A DNA stretch of 64,000 bases from Streptomyces flavofungini (lineage in GTDB: Bacteria; Actinomycetota; Actinomycetes; Streptomycetales; Streptomycetaceae): positions 4,228,501 through 4,292,500 of the forward strand of contig NZ_CP128846.1 of the NCBI RefSeq assembly GCF_030388665.1. The letters are read 5' to 3'. Of the stretch, positions 17,015 to 26,127 are shown piece after piece. The first letter of the stretch is position 1; each line of letters opens with the position of its first letter. The notes under the pieces are model-generated. The model did no database searches. It had not been told where the DNA came from and saw only the letters and a program-made list of their open reading frames with translations. The position numbers and the translations under genes were made by a program.

Positions 17015-18574
17015 CTACTGCCCCACCGGCTCCAGGAACCCCTGCTCCACCAGGAGCCGGATCTGCGCCGGGGTGCGGTCGCGCAGCAGCACCGCGTCCT
17101 CACCCATCAACTGGGCGATGGCATCGAGGATCCGGCCGGCGCTCAGCGTGCCGTCGCAGACGCCCGCGAAGCCCGCGCCCACGGTGTCCACCTGGGTGGC
17201 GCGCCGCATGCCGCGGTGCTGGCGCAGCACCACGTGCTCCGGGTCCTCCGCGCCGGGCAGGCCGATCTGCTCCTGCACCACGCCGTCGGCGAGCTTGAAG
17301 TGCTCGGCGAGCAGGGCCGCGTCGTCGTGCGCGCGCAGGTAGTCCTGCCGTGCGAAGAACGCCTGCACCGTCTCGCCGAGGGGCTGCTCGACGGGGTGCG
17401 TCCACTCCTCGACGGTCACGGACGGCTCGGCGGCGCCGGACTTGCGCAGGGTGATCCAGCCGAAGCCGACGCCCCGGGTCTTGCGGGCCTCGAACTCGTC
17501 GAGCCAGGCGTCGTACCGGGCGGCGTACTCGGCCGGGTCCGTGCGGTGGTCCCCGGCGTCGCGCAGCCACAGCTCGGCGTACTGCGTGACGTCCTGCACC
17601 TCGCGCTGCACGATCCACGCGTCACAGCCGCGCGGGACCCAGGAACGGACCCGCTCGGTCCACTCCTCGCCCTCCACGTGCTGCCAGTTGGCGAGAAACT
17701 GCGCGTACCCCCCTTCGTTCAACCGCTCCCCCGCCTCCTGAACGATCGAGCGGCACAGATCGTCCCCGCCCATGCCACCGTCCCGGTAGGTCAGCCGGGC
17801 GCCGGGCGAGATCACGAACGGCGGGTTGGACACGATCAGGTCGTACGTCGCGTCGCCCACGGGCTCGTACAGGGAGCCCTCCCGCAGGTCCGCCGCGGGC
17901 ACGCCGGACAGGGCGAGCGTGAGGCGGGTGCAGTGCAGGGCACGGGGGTTGAGGTCGGTCGCGGTGACCCGGGTGGCGTGCCGGGAGGCGTGCAGGGCCT
18001 GGATGCCGGAGCCGGTGCCGACGTCGAGGGCGCTCGCGGCGGGCGCCCGCACGGTGATGCCCGCGAGCGTCGTGGACGCACCGCCGACGCCGAGCACCAC
18101 GCCCTCGTCGCGGCTTCCGATGCCTCCGGCGCCGCCGACCGCGCACCCCAGGTCGGACACGATGAACCAGTCCTCGCCGTCCGGTCCGCCGTAGGGCCGC
18201 ACGTCGACGGTCGCCCGGAGCCCGTCGGCGCCTTCATCCCCGTCCACCGCGCCCTGCGCGCCGTCCGCACCCTCAGCGCGGACCAGCCAGCCGCTCTCCA
18301 GGAGCGCGCCCACCGGAAGTACGTCGGCCACGCGCGCGTGGGACACGGGACGCTGCAGCAGGAACAGCCGTACGAGCGACGCAAGGGCCCCGTCGCCCCG
18401 GGTGGCCCGGAGCGCGGGCACGGTCTCGCTGCGGGCGAGCGCGGTGTAGGCGGGCGCCCCGAGCAGTTCGAGCAGCCCGTCGGCGGTGAAGTCGGCGGCG
18501 AGGAGGGCTTCCCGCAGCCGCGCGGTGACGTCGGCGCGGTCGGACGAGGGCAAGGGCATGCTGGCGTTACTCAC
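17015..18574 (-). CDS. SAM-dependent methyltransferase (PrmC/MTS-like, substrate unknown)
   Basis: A 519-residue protein starting at GTG 18574, or possibly ATG 18559. The SAM-binding motif I, ALDVGTGSGIQALHA, lies near residue 190. The catalytic NPPF motif (DLIVSNPPFVISPG) follows ~60 residues later; it is typical of enzymes that methylate amide or amino nitrogen in glutamine or adenine (HemK/PrmC, RsmC-like). The ~170-residue N-terminal domain and ~200-residue C-terminal domain are as in the large actinobacterial DUF7059-type methyltransferases, longer than PrmC itself. The substrate cannot be deduced. Position between the lipoprotein and topA regions matches the conserved Streptomyces order. 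Confidence 0.82.
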   Translation of the reverse strand: MSNASMPLPSSDRADVTARLREALLAADFTADGLLELLGAPAYTALARSETVPALRATRGDGALASLVRLFLLQRPVSHARVADVLPVGALLESGWLVRAEGADGAQGAVDGDEGADGLRATVDVRPYGGPDGEDWFIVSDLGCAVGGAGGIGSRDEGVVLGVGGASTTLAGITVRAPAASALDVGTGSGIQALHASRHATRVTATDLNPRALHCTRLTLALSGVPAADLREGSLYEPVGDATYDLIVSNPPFVISPGARLTYRDGGMGGDDLCRSIVQEAGERLNEGGYAQFLANWQHVEGEEWTERVRSWVPRGCDAWIVQREVQDVTQYAELWLRDAGDHRTDPAEYAARYDAWLDEFEARKTRGVGFGWITLRKSGAAEPSVTVEEWTHPVEQPLGETVQAFFARQDYLRAHDDAALLAEHFKLADGVVQEQIGLPGAEDPEHVVLRQHRGMRRATQVDTVGAGFAGVCDGTLSAGRILDAIAQLMGEDAVLLRDRTPAQIRLLVEQGFLEPVGQ

Positions 18575-18704
18575 CCTCCAATTGTGACCCGCCCGCTCAA
18601 GACGGCGCCCCCGGCGCCACTGGGCACCGGGGGCACACGGCCGTACGGATGAGCGGACACCGGGACCCGTCCGGCTCCGCCTCCTCAGCGTGCCGCGGAC
18701 GCGG

Positions 18705-19277
18705 CTAGCTCTGGGTCTTCGGAGTGGCCGCCGCGGACTTGCAGCCGTCCTGCTCGCGCATGGCCTTGCCCACGTCGCCCGCCTCCAGCTTCTTCTGGGC
18801 GGTGTTCTCGCTCTGGCTGAGCTTGCCCAGCTCCTCGGCGATCTTCGCGAGGTCGTCCGCGAAGGCCGACTGGTCCTTGGTGTCGAGCTTGTCGGTCTGC
18901 GCCTTCAGATCGGAGTAGGACTTGGAGAGGCCGTCCAGCTCCTTCACGGCGTCGTTCAGCTTCTTCTCGCCGTCGTCGACGGGCGGGGCGCCCGCCTTCT
19001 TCAGGGCGGCGCTCCGCTGGGCGTAGGCCGCGGAGATGTCGCCGAACGCCTTGGAGTCGGTGCTCTTGACCTCGTCCGGCGAACTGTTGTCGGCGGTCTG
19101 CTTCTTGATCGCCGCGTTGGCGTCGGCGATCTTCTTCGACTGCGGCCCCACGGCCGTGTCACAGACCTTCTTGGCCCAGTCGTCCAGCTTCTTGTCACCG
19201 TCGTCACTGCTGCATCCCGACAGCGCCAGTACCAGTACCGCACCGCCGGACAGCGCGGCCGCGAGCTTCTTGTTCAC
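18705..19277 (-). CDS. Small secreted lipoprotein of unknown function
   Basis: A 190-residue protein from GTG 19277 (AAGGGA suitably upstream; ATG 19295 is the alternative). The signal peptide is NKKLAAALSGGAVLVLALSGC with the lipobox cysteine. The mature part is mostly helical and highly charged with many Lys/Asp, such as KKLNDAVKELDGLSKSYSDL, and two further cysteines (KKVCDTA and QDGCKS) may form a disulfide. No catalytic motif is visible. It is presumably tethered to the outside of the membrane. It lies downstream of the pyrophosphatase gene on the same strand, with a 280-base gap. Confidence 0.82.
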   Translation of the reverse strand: MNKKLAAALSGGAVLVLALSGCSSDDGDKKLDDWAKKVCDTAVGPQSKKIADANAAIKKQTADNSSPDEVKSTDSKAFGDISAAYAQRSAALKKAGAPPVDDGEKKLNDAVKELDGLSKSYSDLKAQTDKLDTKDQSAFADDLAKIAEELGKLSQSENTAQKKLEAGDVGKAMREQDGCKSAAATPKTQS

Positions 19278-19556
19278 CGGATTGGTCCCTTCCATGGCTC
19301 TCGGCCCCGGAACTTACACGCCAACTGGGCGACAACCTCATGCCAGAGGTACGTTACGACCCCTATTGCAGCCATTTGCACCAAGGTGCGGGTACGAGAG
19401 AAGGCTCACGAGGCACGCTCCGCGACCCCGCGCACACGCCCGCGGGCGGACGGCGCCTCAAGAAGCGCCGCCCGCCCGCGTGTTGAGCGGATCCACCGCG
19501 TCCGACCGGTCCGGGTCACCCCGTCCCGGCCCGCCGCGGTCCCGCGTCGGCCTACG

Positions 19557-21959
19557 TCACGAAACCACCGCCGGATCCGCCGAATTGGCGACCTTTCCCT
19601 GCGGCTCCGCGTCACCCACGGCGATGCCGCGCCGCTTGGACACGTACACCGCCCCGACGATGACCGCGATGGACAGCACGGCGATCAGGACCCGCATCGC
19701 CACGCTCTTGTCCTCGCCGTAGCTGAATTTGATGACCGCGGGCGCGATGAGCAGCGCCACCAGGTTCATCACCTTCAGGAGCGGGTTGATCGCCGGGCCC
19801 GCGGTGTCCTTGAACGGGTCGCCGACCGTGTCACCGATCACCGTCGCGGCATGGGCCTCGCTGCCCTTGCCGCCGTGGTGGCCGTCCTCGACGAGCTTCT
19901 TGGCGTTGTCCCAGGCGCCACCGGAGTTGGCGAGGAACACCGCCATCAGCGTGCCGGTGCCGATCGCGCCCGCGAGGAACGAGCCGAGCGCGCCGACGCC
20001 GAGGCTGAAGCCCACCGCGATGGGCGTGAGCACGGCGAGCAGACCGGGCGTGGCCAGCTCCCGCAGCGCGTCCTTGGTGCAGATGTCGACGACGCGCCCG
20101 TACTCCGGCTTCTCCGTGTAGTCCATGATTCCGGGGCGCTCGCGGAACTGCCGCCGCACCTCGTAGACCACGGCTCCGGCCGATCGCGACACGGCGTTGA
20201 TCGCGAGCCCCGAGAAGAGGAACACGACCGCCGCGCCGAGGATCAGGCCCACCAGGTTGTTGGGCTGGGAGATGTCCATCACCAGGTTCATCGGGGCGCC
20301 GTCGCCGAGTTTCTGGCCGACGTCGTCCGCCGCCTCGGCGATCGCGTCGCGGTACGACCCGAAGAGCGCCGAGGCCGCGAGCACGGCCGTGGCGATGGCG
20401 ATGCCCTTGGTGATGGCCTTGGTGGTGTTGCCGACGGCGTCCAGGTCGGTGAGGACCTGTGCGCCCGCGCCCTCGACGTCGCCGGACATCTCGGCGATGC
20501 CCTGCGCGTTGTCGGAGACGGGCCCGAAGGTGTCCATGGCGACGATGACGCCGACCGTGGTCAGCAGACCCGTACCGGCGAGGGCCACCGCGAACAGGGC
20601 GAGCATGATCGACGTACCGCCGAGCAGGAACGCCCCGTACACGCCGAGACCGATCAACAGCGCGGTGTAGACGGCCGACTCCAGACCGATGGAGATGCCC
20701 GCGAGCACGACCGTGGCCGGGCCCGTCAGCGAGCTCTTGCCGATGTCCTTGACGGGACGCCGGTTGGTCTCGGTGAAGTAGCCGGTGAGCTGCTGGATCA
20801 GCGCGGCCATGACGATGCCGATGGCGACGGCCACGACCGCGAGGATCCGCGGGTCGCCGTCCTTGGCGAGGATCGCCGCGTCCGTGACGCCGTCCAAGTC
20901 CGCGTAGTTCGACGGGAGATAGACGAAGACGGCCGCCGTGACGAGCGCCAGCGAGATGCCCGCGGAGATGAAGAAGCCGCGGTTGATGGCGGTCATGCCG
21001 CTGCGGTCGGCGCGCCGGGGCGCGACCGCGAAGATCCCGATCATGGCGGTGATCACACCGATCGCGGGCACGATCAGCGGGAACGCGAGTCCGGAGTCAC
21101 CGAACGCCGCCTTGCCGAGGATCAGCGCGGCGACGAGCGTGACGGCGTACGACTCGAAGAGGTCGGCAGCCATCCCCGCGCAGTCGCCGACGTTGTCGCC
21201 CACGTTGTCGGCGATGGTCGCGGCATTGCGCGGATCGTCCTCCGGAATGCCCTGTTCGACCTTGCCGACCAGGTCGGCGCCGACGTCGGCGGCCTTGGTG
21301 AAGATGCCGCCTCCGACACGCATGAACATCGCGATCAGCGCGGCCCCGAGGCCGAAGCCCTCCAGGACCTTGGGGGCGTCGGCCGCGTACACGAGCACCA
21401 CACAGGAGGCGCCGAGCAGACCGAGCCCCACCGTGAACATGCCGACGACGCCGCCCGTACGGAAAGCGATCTTCATGGCTTTGTGCGAGACGGCGGTGAG
21501 ATCCTTTTCCGGCTCGCCTTCCGCCGGTGTCGCTTCCCGCGCGGCCGCGGCCACGCGCACATTGCTGCGTACGGCGAGCCACATACCGATATAGCCGGTG
21601 GTCGCCGAGAACGCCGCGCCGATCAAGAAGAAGATCGAGCGGCCGGCCCGCTGATTCCAGTCGTCCGCGGGCAGCAGCATGAGCAGGAAGAACACCACGA
21701 CGGCGAATACGCCGAGGGTGCGCATCTGGCGTCCCAGATAGGCATTCGCGCCTTCCTGGACCGCCGCCGCGATCTTCTTCATGCTGTCGGTGCCCTCGCC
21801 CGCCGCGAGTACCTGGCGCACCAGGATCCAGGCGAGCACGAGCGCCGCGACCGCGACGGCCGCGATCACCATCACGATGAGCCGGTTGTCGTCGGTCAGT
21901 ACGGCGGCTGCGAGGGTTGAGGGGTGGTCAAGCTGATGAGGGGTAGAAAGCCCCGCCAT
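19557..21959 (-). CDS. hppA: Membrane-bound proton-translocating pyrophosphatase, K+-independent type
   Basis: An 800-residue integral membrane protein with about 16 hydrophobic segments. It couples hydrolysis of PPi to proton pumping. Signature motifs are seen: DVGADLVGKVEQGIPEDDPRN for Mg-PPi binding, DNVGDNVGDCAGMAADLFESY, and the C-terminal GDTVGDPFKDTAGPAINPLLK. GNTTKAITKG carries Lys where K+-dependent enzymes have Ala (GNTTAA), so this should be a K+-independent H+ pump. AAGGAGG precedes the ATG. The ~720-base upstream region is its own, with a plausible -10 at 22002-22007. It fits a role in recycling biosynthetic PPi. Confidence 0.95.
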   Translation of the reverse strand: MAGLSTPHQLDHPSTLAAAVLTDDNRLIVMVIAAVAVAALVLAWILVRQVLAAGEGTDSMKKIAAAVQEGANAYLGRQMRTLGVFAVVVFFLLMLLPADDWNQRAGRSIFFLIGAAFSATTGYIGMWLAVRSNVRVAAAAREATPAEGEPEKDLTAVSHKAMKIAFRTGGVVGMFTVGLGLLGASCVVLVYAADAPKVLEGFGLGAALIAMFMRVGGGIFTKAADVGADLVGKVEQGIPEDDPRNAATIADNVGDNVGDCAGMAADLFESYAVTLVAALILGKAAFGDSGLAFPLIVPAIGVITAMIGIFAVAPRRADRSGMTAINRGFFISAGISLALVTAAVFVYLPSNYADLDGVTDAAILAKDGDPRILAVVAVAIGIVMAALIQQLTGYFTETNRRPVKDIGKSSLTGPATVVLAGISIGLESAVYTALLIGLGVYGAFLLGGTSIMLALFAVALAGTGLLTTVGVIVAMDTFGPVSDNAQGIAEMSGDVEGAGAQVLTDLDAVGNTTKAITKGIAIATAVLAASALFGSYRDAIAEAADDVGQKLGDGAPMNLVMDISQPNNLVGLILGAAVVFLFSGLAINAVSRSAGAVVYEVRRQFRERPGIMDYTEKPEYGRVVDICTKDALRELATPGLLAVLTPIAVGFSLGVGALGSFLAGAIGTGTLMAVFLANSGGAWDNAKKLVEDGHHGGKGSEAHAATVIGDTVGDPFKDTAGPAINPLLKVMNLVALLIAPAVIKFSYGEDKSVAMRVLIAVLSIAVIVGAVYVSKRRGIAVGDAEPQGKVANSADPAVVS

Positions 21960-22683
21960 TCGTCCTCCTTGACGCTTGGGCTGAGCTCAAGATGTGGACG
22001 GATTGTAGGGAGCCGAACCTGATCAAAACAGTGCGCCGCAAACGGAATTGGCGTGGGAGTGCGTATCCGCAAATGATCGCGCCGCCGGATTGACCCCGAA
22101 AGCGGTAATGCCCCAAAAGCATTGACGCCGGCGCCGCCGCAGAGTTCCCTTAATGGATCACCGAAGTTCGGCCCACCGGAATCACTAGTAACACAATTCA
22201 AACCCCGAACGCCCGTCCCGATATCCGAACACGCTTGGCCCCTTGCAGCTCTCTGACCCCACCCGCCCCGAGGGCCCCACTCCTACCGGAGCGCAGCTGC
22301 CGGCCGACGGGGCTCGGCCCAGCCCGTCGTGGGGGTCCCCTCTGCTCCTCAAGAGCTTGGGGGAGTTTGAGGACGAGGCGCGACGCGCCGACAGGGGGCA
22401 TGGGGCGCGGCCCCATATGACCCACGGGGCATGGGGGCGCATCCCCGGGAGGGGCGGGCGGGTGGGGGAAGCGAAAAGCCCCGGCTCGGGCCGACGCGGC
22501 AGCGCACGGCAGCGAACTGGGGCACAGCAAGTACACCGGGGGCGGCCCCGGACCCGGCCAGGGTCAGGCCACCGCAAGCGTCAGGAAGCCAGAGCCATCA
22601 GGGCGTGGCGACCGTTCAGGGCAGCGCGACCGTCAGCGCGACGCGACCATCAGGACGACGAGACCGTCAGCGCGACGCGACCA
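21960..22683. other. Non-coding region between hppA and the anti-sigma gene
   Basis: About 720 bases with only short frames lacking coding character. 21960-22200 is relatively AT-rich and looks like the hppA promoter region. Around 22330-22390 is the Streptomyces-type extragenic motif with GTCCCCTCTGCTCCTCAAGAG and GGGGGAGTTTGAGGACGAGG. The right end holds the 30-bp duplication described separately. Confidence 0.5.
22002..22007 (-). promoter_or_regulatory. Candidate -10 element of hppA
   Basis: On the minus strand TACAAT lies 43 bases upstream of the hppA ATG, with CTGTTT 18 bases further upstream as a poor -35. The AT-rich surrounding supports a promoter, but the -35 match is weak. Confidence 0.3.
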
Positions 22684-22691
22684 TCAGGACG
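22628..22691. repeat. Exact 30-bp direct repeat containing the anti-sigma stop codon
   Basis: Two identical 30-bp copies (22628-22657 and 22662-22691), beginning GACCGTCAGCGCGACGCG, are separated by 4 bases. The right copy overlaps the last codons and the stop (22684-22686) of the leftward anti-sigma gene. Degenerate partial units extend left to about 22595. Confidence 0.85.
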
Positions 22692-23109
22692 TCGTGGGCC
22701 ACGTCATCCGAATCGACCCGCCGTTCTCGCCGGCGGTCACTTCCACGTCGTCCACGAGTCCGCTGATGACCGCAAGGCCCATCTCGTCCTCGCCCTCGGC
22801 CTCCAGGTCCTCCCCGGATCCGGGCCCAGCACCGGGCGCCCGCTCCCCGGGCGCGGAACGCGGAGCCTCATCGCCGACCTCGATGGAGAACTGCTTCTCC
22901 TCCTCCACGAGGGCAACCCGCACGGGCGCGGGAACCTCGGCGGCCTGATGCAGCCCGACGGCACGGGTGCAGGCCTCGCCGACCGCGAGCCTGACCTCGT
23001 CGAGGACCGCCTCGTCCACGCCCGCCCTGCGCGCGACCGCGGCCGCCACCAGGCGGGCGGTCCGGACGTGCTCGGGCAGCGCGCTGAAGCGGAGTTCAAC
23101 GGTGGCCAT
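22684..23109 (-). CDS. HATPase_c anti-sigma factor (ApgA-like, BldG partner)
   Basis: A 141-residue GHKL-type ATP-binding protein, starting MATVELRFSALPEH at ATG 23109. The N box is VRLAVGEACTRAV and the G-box region is DEMGLAVISGLVDDVEV. Between them is a Pro/Gly/Glu-rich insertion (about residues 85-110) that interrupts the usual ATP lid. Proteins of this class bind a sigma factor and phosphorylate the cognate antagonist. It lies 140 bases downstream of bldG on the same strand, the place of apgA (SCO3548 as I recall) in S. coelicolor, where it interacts with BldG. The two are probably co-transcribed in part. Confidence 0.87.
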   Translation of the reverse strand: MATVELRFSALPEHVRTARLVAAAVARRAGVDEAVLDEVRLAVGEACTRAVGLHQAAEVPAPVRVALVEEEKQFSIEVGDEAPRSAPGERAPGAGPGSGEDLEAEGEDEMGLAVISGLVDDVEVTAGENGGSIRMTWPTTS

Positions 23110-23250
23110 GCATCCCCCTCGGACATACACGCGTGCTGTCAGGGGGCCCGGCCGTCGGCCCGGCCCCCTGCCGTACTGCCACTCCGGGCCGACGGGCCCG
23201 GAACCCCCGGGACGAGTCCCGGGGCGCCCGGCCGCTGCCGGGCAACCGGA

Positions 23251-23592
23251 TCAGTCGGTGGCCGCGACCGCTTCGTCGACCGACGTGTGGATCGGGAACA
23301 CCTTGGTCAGACCGGTGATACGGAAGATCTTGAGAATGCGCTCCTGGTTGCAGACCAGGCGCAGCGAGCCCTCATGGGCACGCACCCGCTTCAGGCCGCC
23401 GACCAGCACGCCGAGTCCGGTGGAGTCGAGGAAGTCCACTCGCTCCATGTCGACGACCAGATGGAAACTGCCGTCGTTCACCAACTCGACCAACTGCTCG
23501 CGCAGCTTGGGCGCGGTATATACATCGATTTCGCCACCGACCTCGACGACCGTACGATCGCCGACGGTACGGGTCGACAGAGACAGGTCCAC
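23251..23592 (-). CDS. bldG: Anti-sigma factor antagonist BldG
   Basis: A 113-residue STAS-domain protein of the SpoIIAA/RsbV class. [20 protein letters not shown] and the phosphorylatable Ser57 in [11 protein letters not shown] are nearly identical to S. coelicolor BldG as I remember it. In Streptomyces BldG is needed for aerial hyphae and antibiotic production. Unphosphorylated BldG captures anti-sigma factors such as ApgA and UshX (RsbH) and releases stress sigma factors. The gene is divergent from the helicase, with only ~80 bases between starts, and is followed by the apgA-like gene. Confidence 0.95.
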   Translation of the reverse strand: MDLSLSTRTVGDRTVVEVGGEIDVYTAPKLREQLVELVNDGSFHLVVDMERVDFLDSTGLGVLVGGLKRVRAHEGSLRLVCNQERILKIFRITGLTKVFPIHTSVDEAVAATD

Positions 23593-23673
23593 GGATCCTC
23601 CAGCACCTTGCTATCGAGCGGTCGCCCCTCGGGACACCTCGGCCCACGCCCTCGGGACGGATCGCCAGCCGCG

Positions 23674-26127
23674 ATGGCATTCAATCACTTACCGGCAGGC
23701 GTGCACGACGCCTTCGGACCATTGTCCATCCCGCCGGTGACACACTCGGTGCCGATGGCCAACTTTTCTCCCTCCGGAGGACCCTCGCGGGACACCCCGG
23801 CACACGCCTCCCCGCAGGCGGTCCTCGACCGGCTGACCACGGGGCCGAGCCGGGCTGCGCGCGTCACTCATACGGAGCACCTGCCCCCACGTGCGGCCCG
23901 TTATGCGGTCTGGCCCGATCGCATCCGCGCGGAAGTGATCGCCGCCGTGCAGTCGGCCGGAATCGATCACCCATGGGCCCACCAGGCGCGGGCCGCCGAA
24001 CACGCGCTGGACGGCGAGTCCGTCGTCGTCGCGACCGGCACCGCGTCGGGCAAGTCGTTGGCATATCTCACACCCGTCCTCTCGGCACTGCTCGACGGCT
24101 CCGAGGCCCCCAACGGCCGCGGCACCACCGCCCTGTACCTGGCCCCCACCAAGGCCCTCGCCGCCGACCAGCGCCGCTCCGTCCGCGCCCTGGCCGCCCC
24201 CCTCGGCACGGCCGTGCGGCCCGCGGTCTACGACGGCGACACCCCCGTCGAAGAGCGCGAGTGGGTGCGCCAGTACGCCAATTACGTCCTGACCAACCCC
24301 GACATGCTGCACCGCGGCATCCTCCCCTCCCACCCCCGCTGGTCCTCCTTCCTGCGCGCCCTGCGCTACGTGGTCATCGACGAGTGCCACACCTACCGCG
24401 GCGTCTTCGGCTCCCACGTCGCGCAAGTCCTGCGCCGCCTGCGCCGCTTGTGCGCCCGCTACGGCTCCGACCCCGTCTTCCTCCTCGCCTCCGCCACGGC
24501 CGCCGAACCCGCCCAGGCCGCCGAACGCCTCACCGGCCTCCCCGTCACCGAGGTCGCCGACGACGCCTCACCCCGCGGCGAGGTCGTCTTCGCCCTCTGG
24601 GAGCCGCCGCTCACCGAACTCCACGGCGAGAAGGGCGCCCCGGTCCGTCGCACCGCCACCGCGGAGACCGCCGACCTGCTGACCGACCTGACCGTCCAGG
24701 GCATCCGCTCCGTGGCCTTCGTGCGCTCCCGGCGCGGCGCCGAGCTGATCTCCGTCATCGCCCAGGAACGCCTCGCCGAGGTCGACCGCTCCCTGGCCCG
24801 TCGCGTGGCCGCCTACCGCGGCGGCTATCTCCCCGAGGAGCGCCGCGCCCTGGAACAAGCCCTGCACTCCGGCGAACTCCTCGGCCTCGCCGCCACCACC
24901 GCCCTCGAACTCGGCATCGACGCATCGGGCCTGGACGCCGTCGTCATCGCCGGCTATCCCGGCACCCGTGCCTCCCTCTGGCAGCAGGCGGGCCGTGCCG
25001 GACGCTCCGGCCAGGGCGCGCTCGCGGTCCTCGTCGCCCGCGACGACCCGCTGGACACCTATCTCGTCCACCATCCCGAGGCGCTCTTCGACCAGCCCGT
25101 CGAATCGACCGTCCTCGACCCCGACAACCCCTACGTCCTCGCCCCCCACCTGTGCGCCGCCGCTGCGGAACTCCCGCTCACCGAAGACGACTTCAAGCTC
25201 TTCGGCCCGGCCACCGGGGACCTGCTCCCCCAGCTGGAGGCCGCGAAGCTGCTGCGCCGCCGCACGAAGGCCTGGCACTGGACCCGCCGCGAGCGCGCCG
25301 CCGACCTCACGGACATCCGCGGTGGGGGCGGCCGGCCCGTGCAGGTCGTCGAAGAGGGCACCGGCCGCCTCCTCGGCACCGTCGACGCCTCCGCCGCCCA
25401 CACGACCGTCCACGAAGGCGCCGTCCACCTCCACCAGGGCCGTACCTATCTCGTCCGGTCCCTGGACCTGGACGACTCCGTCGCCCTCGTCGAGGAGGCC
25501 GTCCCGCCGTACTCGACCACCGCCCGCGACACCACCGCCATCTCCGTCCTCGACACCGACACCGAGGTCCCCTGGGGCCCCGGCCGCCTCTGCTACGGCT
25601 CCGTCGAGGTCACCAACCAGGTCGTCTCCTTCCTGCGCCGCAAGCTCATCACCGGCGAGGTCCTGGGTGAGACCAAGCTCGACCTGCCGCCCCGCACCCT
25701 GCGCACCCGCGCGGTGTGGTGGACGGTCACCGAGGACCAGCTCGACGCCGCCCGCGTCAACCCGGAGATCCTCGGCGGGGCCCTGCACGCAGCCGAACAC
25801 GCCTCCATCGGCATGCTGCCCCTCTTCGCCACCTGCGACCGCTGGGACATCGGCGGCGTCTCCGTGCCCCTGCACCCGGACACCCTGCTGCCGACGGTCT
25901 TCGTGTACGACGGCCACCCCGGCGGCGCCGGATTCGCCGAGCGCGCCTTCCACACCGCCCGCACCTGGCTCACCGCCACCCGCGAGGCCATCGCCTCCTG
26001 CGAGTGCGAGGCCGGGTGCCCCTCCTGCATCCAGTCCCCCAAGTGCGGCAACGGCAACGACCCGCTGCACAAACGCGGCGCGATCCGCCTCCTCACCACC
26101 CTCCTGAAGGACGCCCCCACGCCCTGA
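23674..26127 (+). CDS. DEAD/DEAH-box helicase with DUF1998/MrfA-type zinc domain
   Basis: An 817-residue protein. ATG 23674 (MAFNHLPAGVHD) is chosen; the frame is open upstream to 22243 but overlaps bldG and the anti-sigma gene and lacks coding character. Helicase motifs are AHQARAAEHAL (Q), ATGTASGKSLAYLTP (I), APTKAL (Ia), VIDECHTYRG (II, DECH), LLASATAA (III), ATTALELGIDASGLDAV (V) and QQAGRAGRSGQ (VI). The C-terminal four-cysteine cluster CECEAGCPSCIQSPKCGNG marks the MrfA/YprA/Hrq1-like group, which moves 3' to 5' on DNA and in Bacillus serves mitomycin repair. M. tuberculosis Rv3649 is the positional counterpart. Its codon register coincides with a long antisense frame of the Tad gene that converges on it. 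Confidence 0.9.
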   Translation: MAFNHLPAGVHDAFGPLSIPPVTHSVPMANFSPSGGPSRDTPAHASPQAVLDRLTTGPSRAARVTHTEHLPPRAARYAVWPDRIRAEVIAAVQSAGIDHPWAHQARAAEHALDGESVVVATGTASGKSLAYLTPVLSALLDGSEAPNGRGTTALYLAPTKALAADQRRSVRALAAPLGTAVRPAVYDGDTPVEEREWVRQYANYVLTNPDMLHRGILPSHPRWSSFLRALRYVVIDECHTYRGVFGSHVAQVLRRLRRLCARYGSDPVFLLASATAAEPAQAAERLTGLPVTEVADDASPRGEVVFALWEPPLTELHGEKGAPVRRTATAETADLLTDLTVQGIRSVAFVRSRRGAELISVIAQERLAEVDRSLARRVAAYRGGYLPEERRALEQALHSGELLGLAATTALELGIDASGLDAVVIAGYPGTRASLWQQAGRAGRSGQGALAVLVARDDPLDTYLVHHPEALFDQPVESTVLDPDNPYVLAPHLCAAAAELPLTEDDFKLFGPATGDLLPQLEAAKLLRRRTKAWHWTRRERAADLTDIRGGGGRPVQVVEEGTGRLLGTVDASAAHTTVHEGAVHLHQGRTYLVRSLDLDDSVALVEEAVPPYSTTARDTTAISVLDTDTEVPWGPGRLCYGSVEVTNQVVSFLRRKLITGEVLGETKLDLPPRTLRTRAVWWTVTEDQLDAARVNPEILGGALHAAEHASIGMLPLFATCDRWDIGGVSVPLHPDTLLPTVFVYDGHPGGAGFAERAFHTARTWLTATREAIASCECEAGCPSCIQSPKCGNGNDPLHKRGAIRLLTTLLKDAPTP

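Noticed and set aside
18690..21920. A 1076-codon + strand frame opposite the lipoprotein and hppA
   Set aside because: Same antisense effect; His/Arg/Asp-rich sequence with no motifs, while hppA on the minus strand is unmistakable.
22185..22577. 130-codon minus strand frame between hppA and the anti-sigma gene
   Set aside because: Pro/Arg-rich, no ribosome binding site, crosses an extragenic repeat-like motif. No support as a gene.
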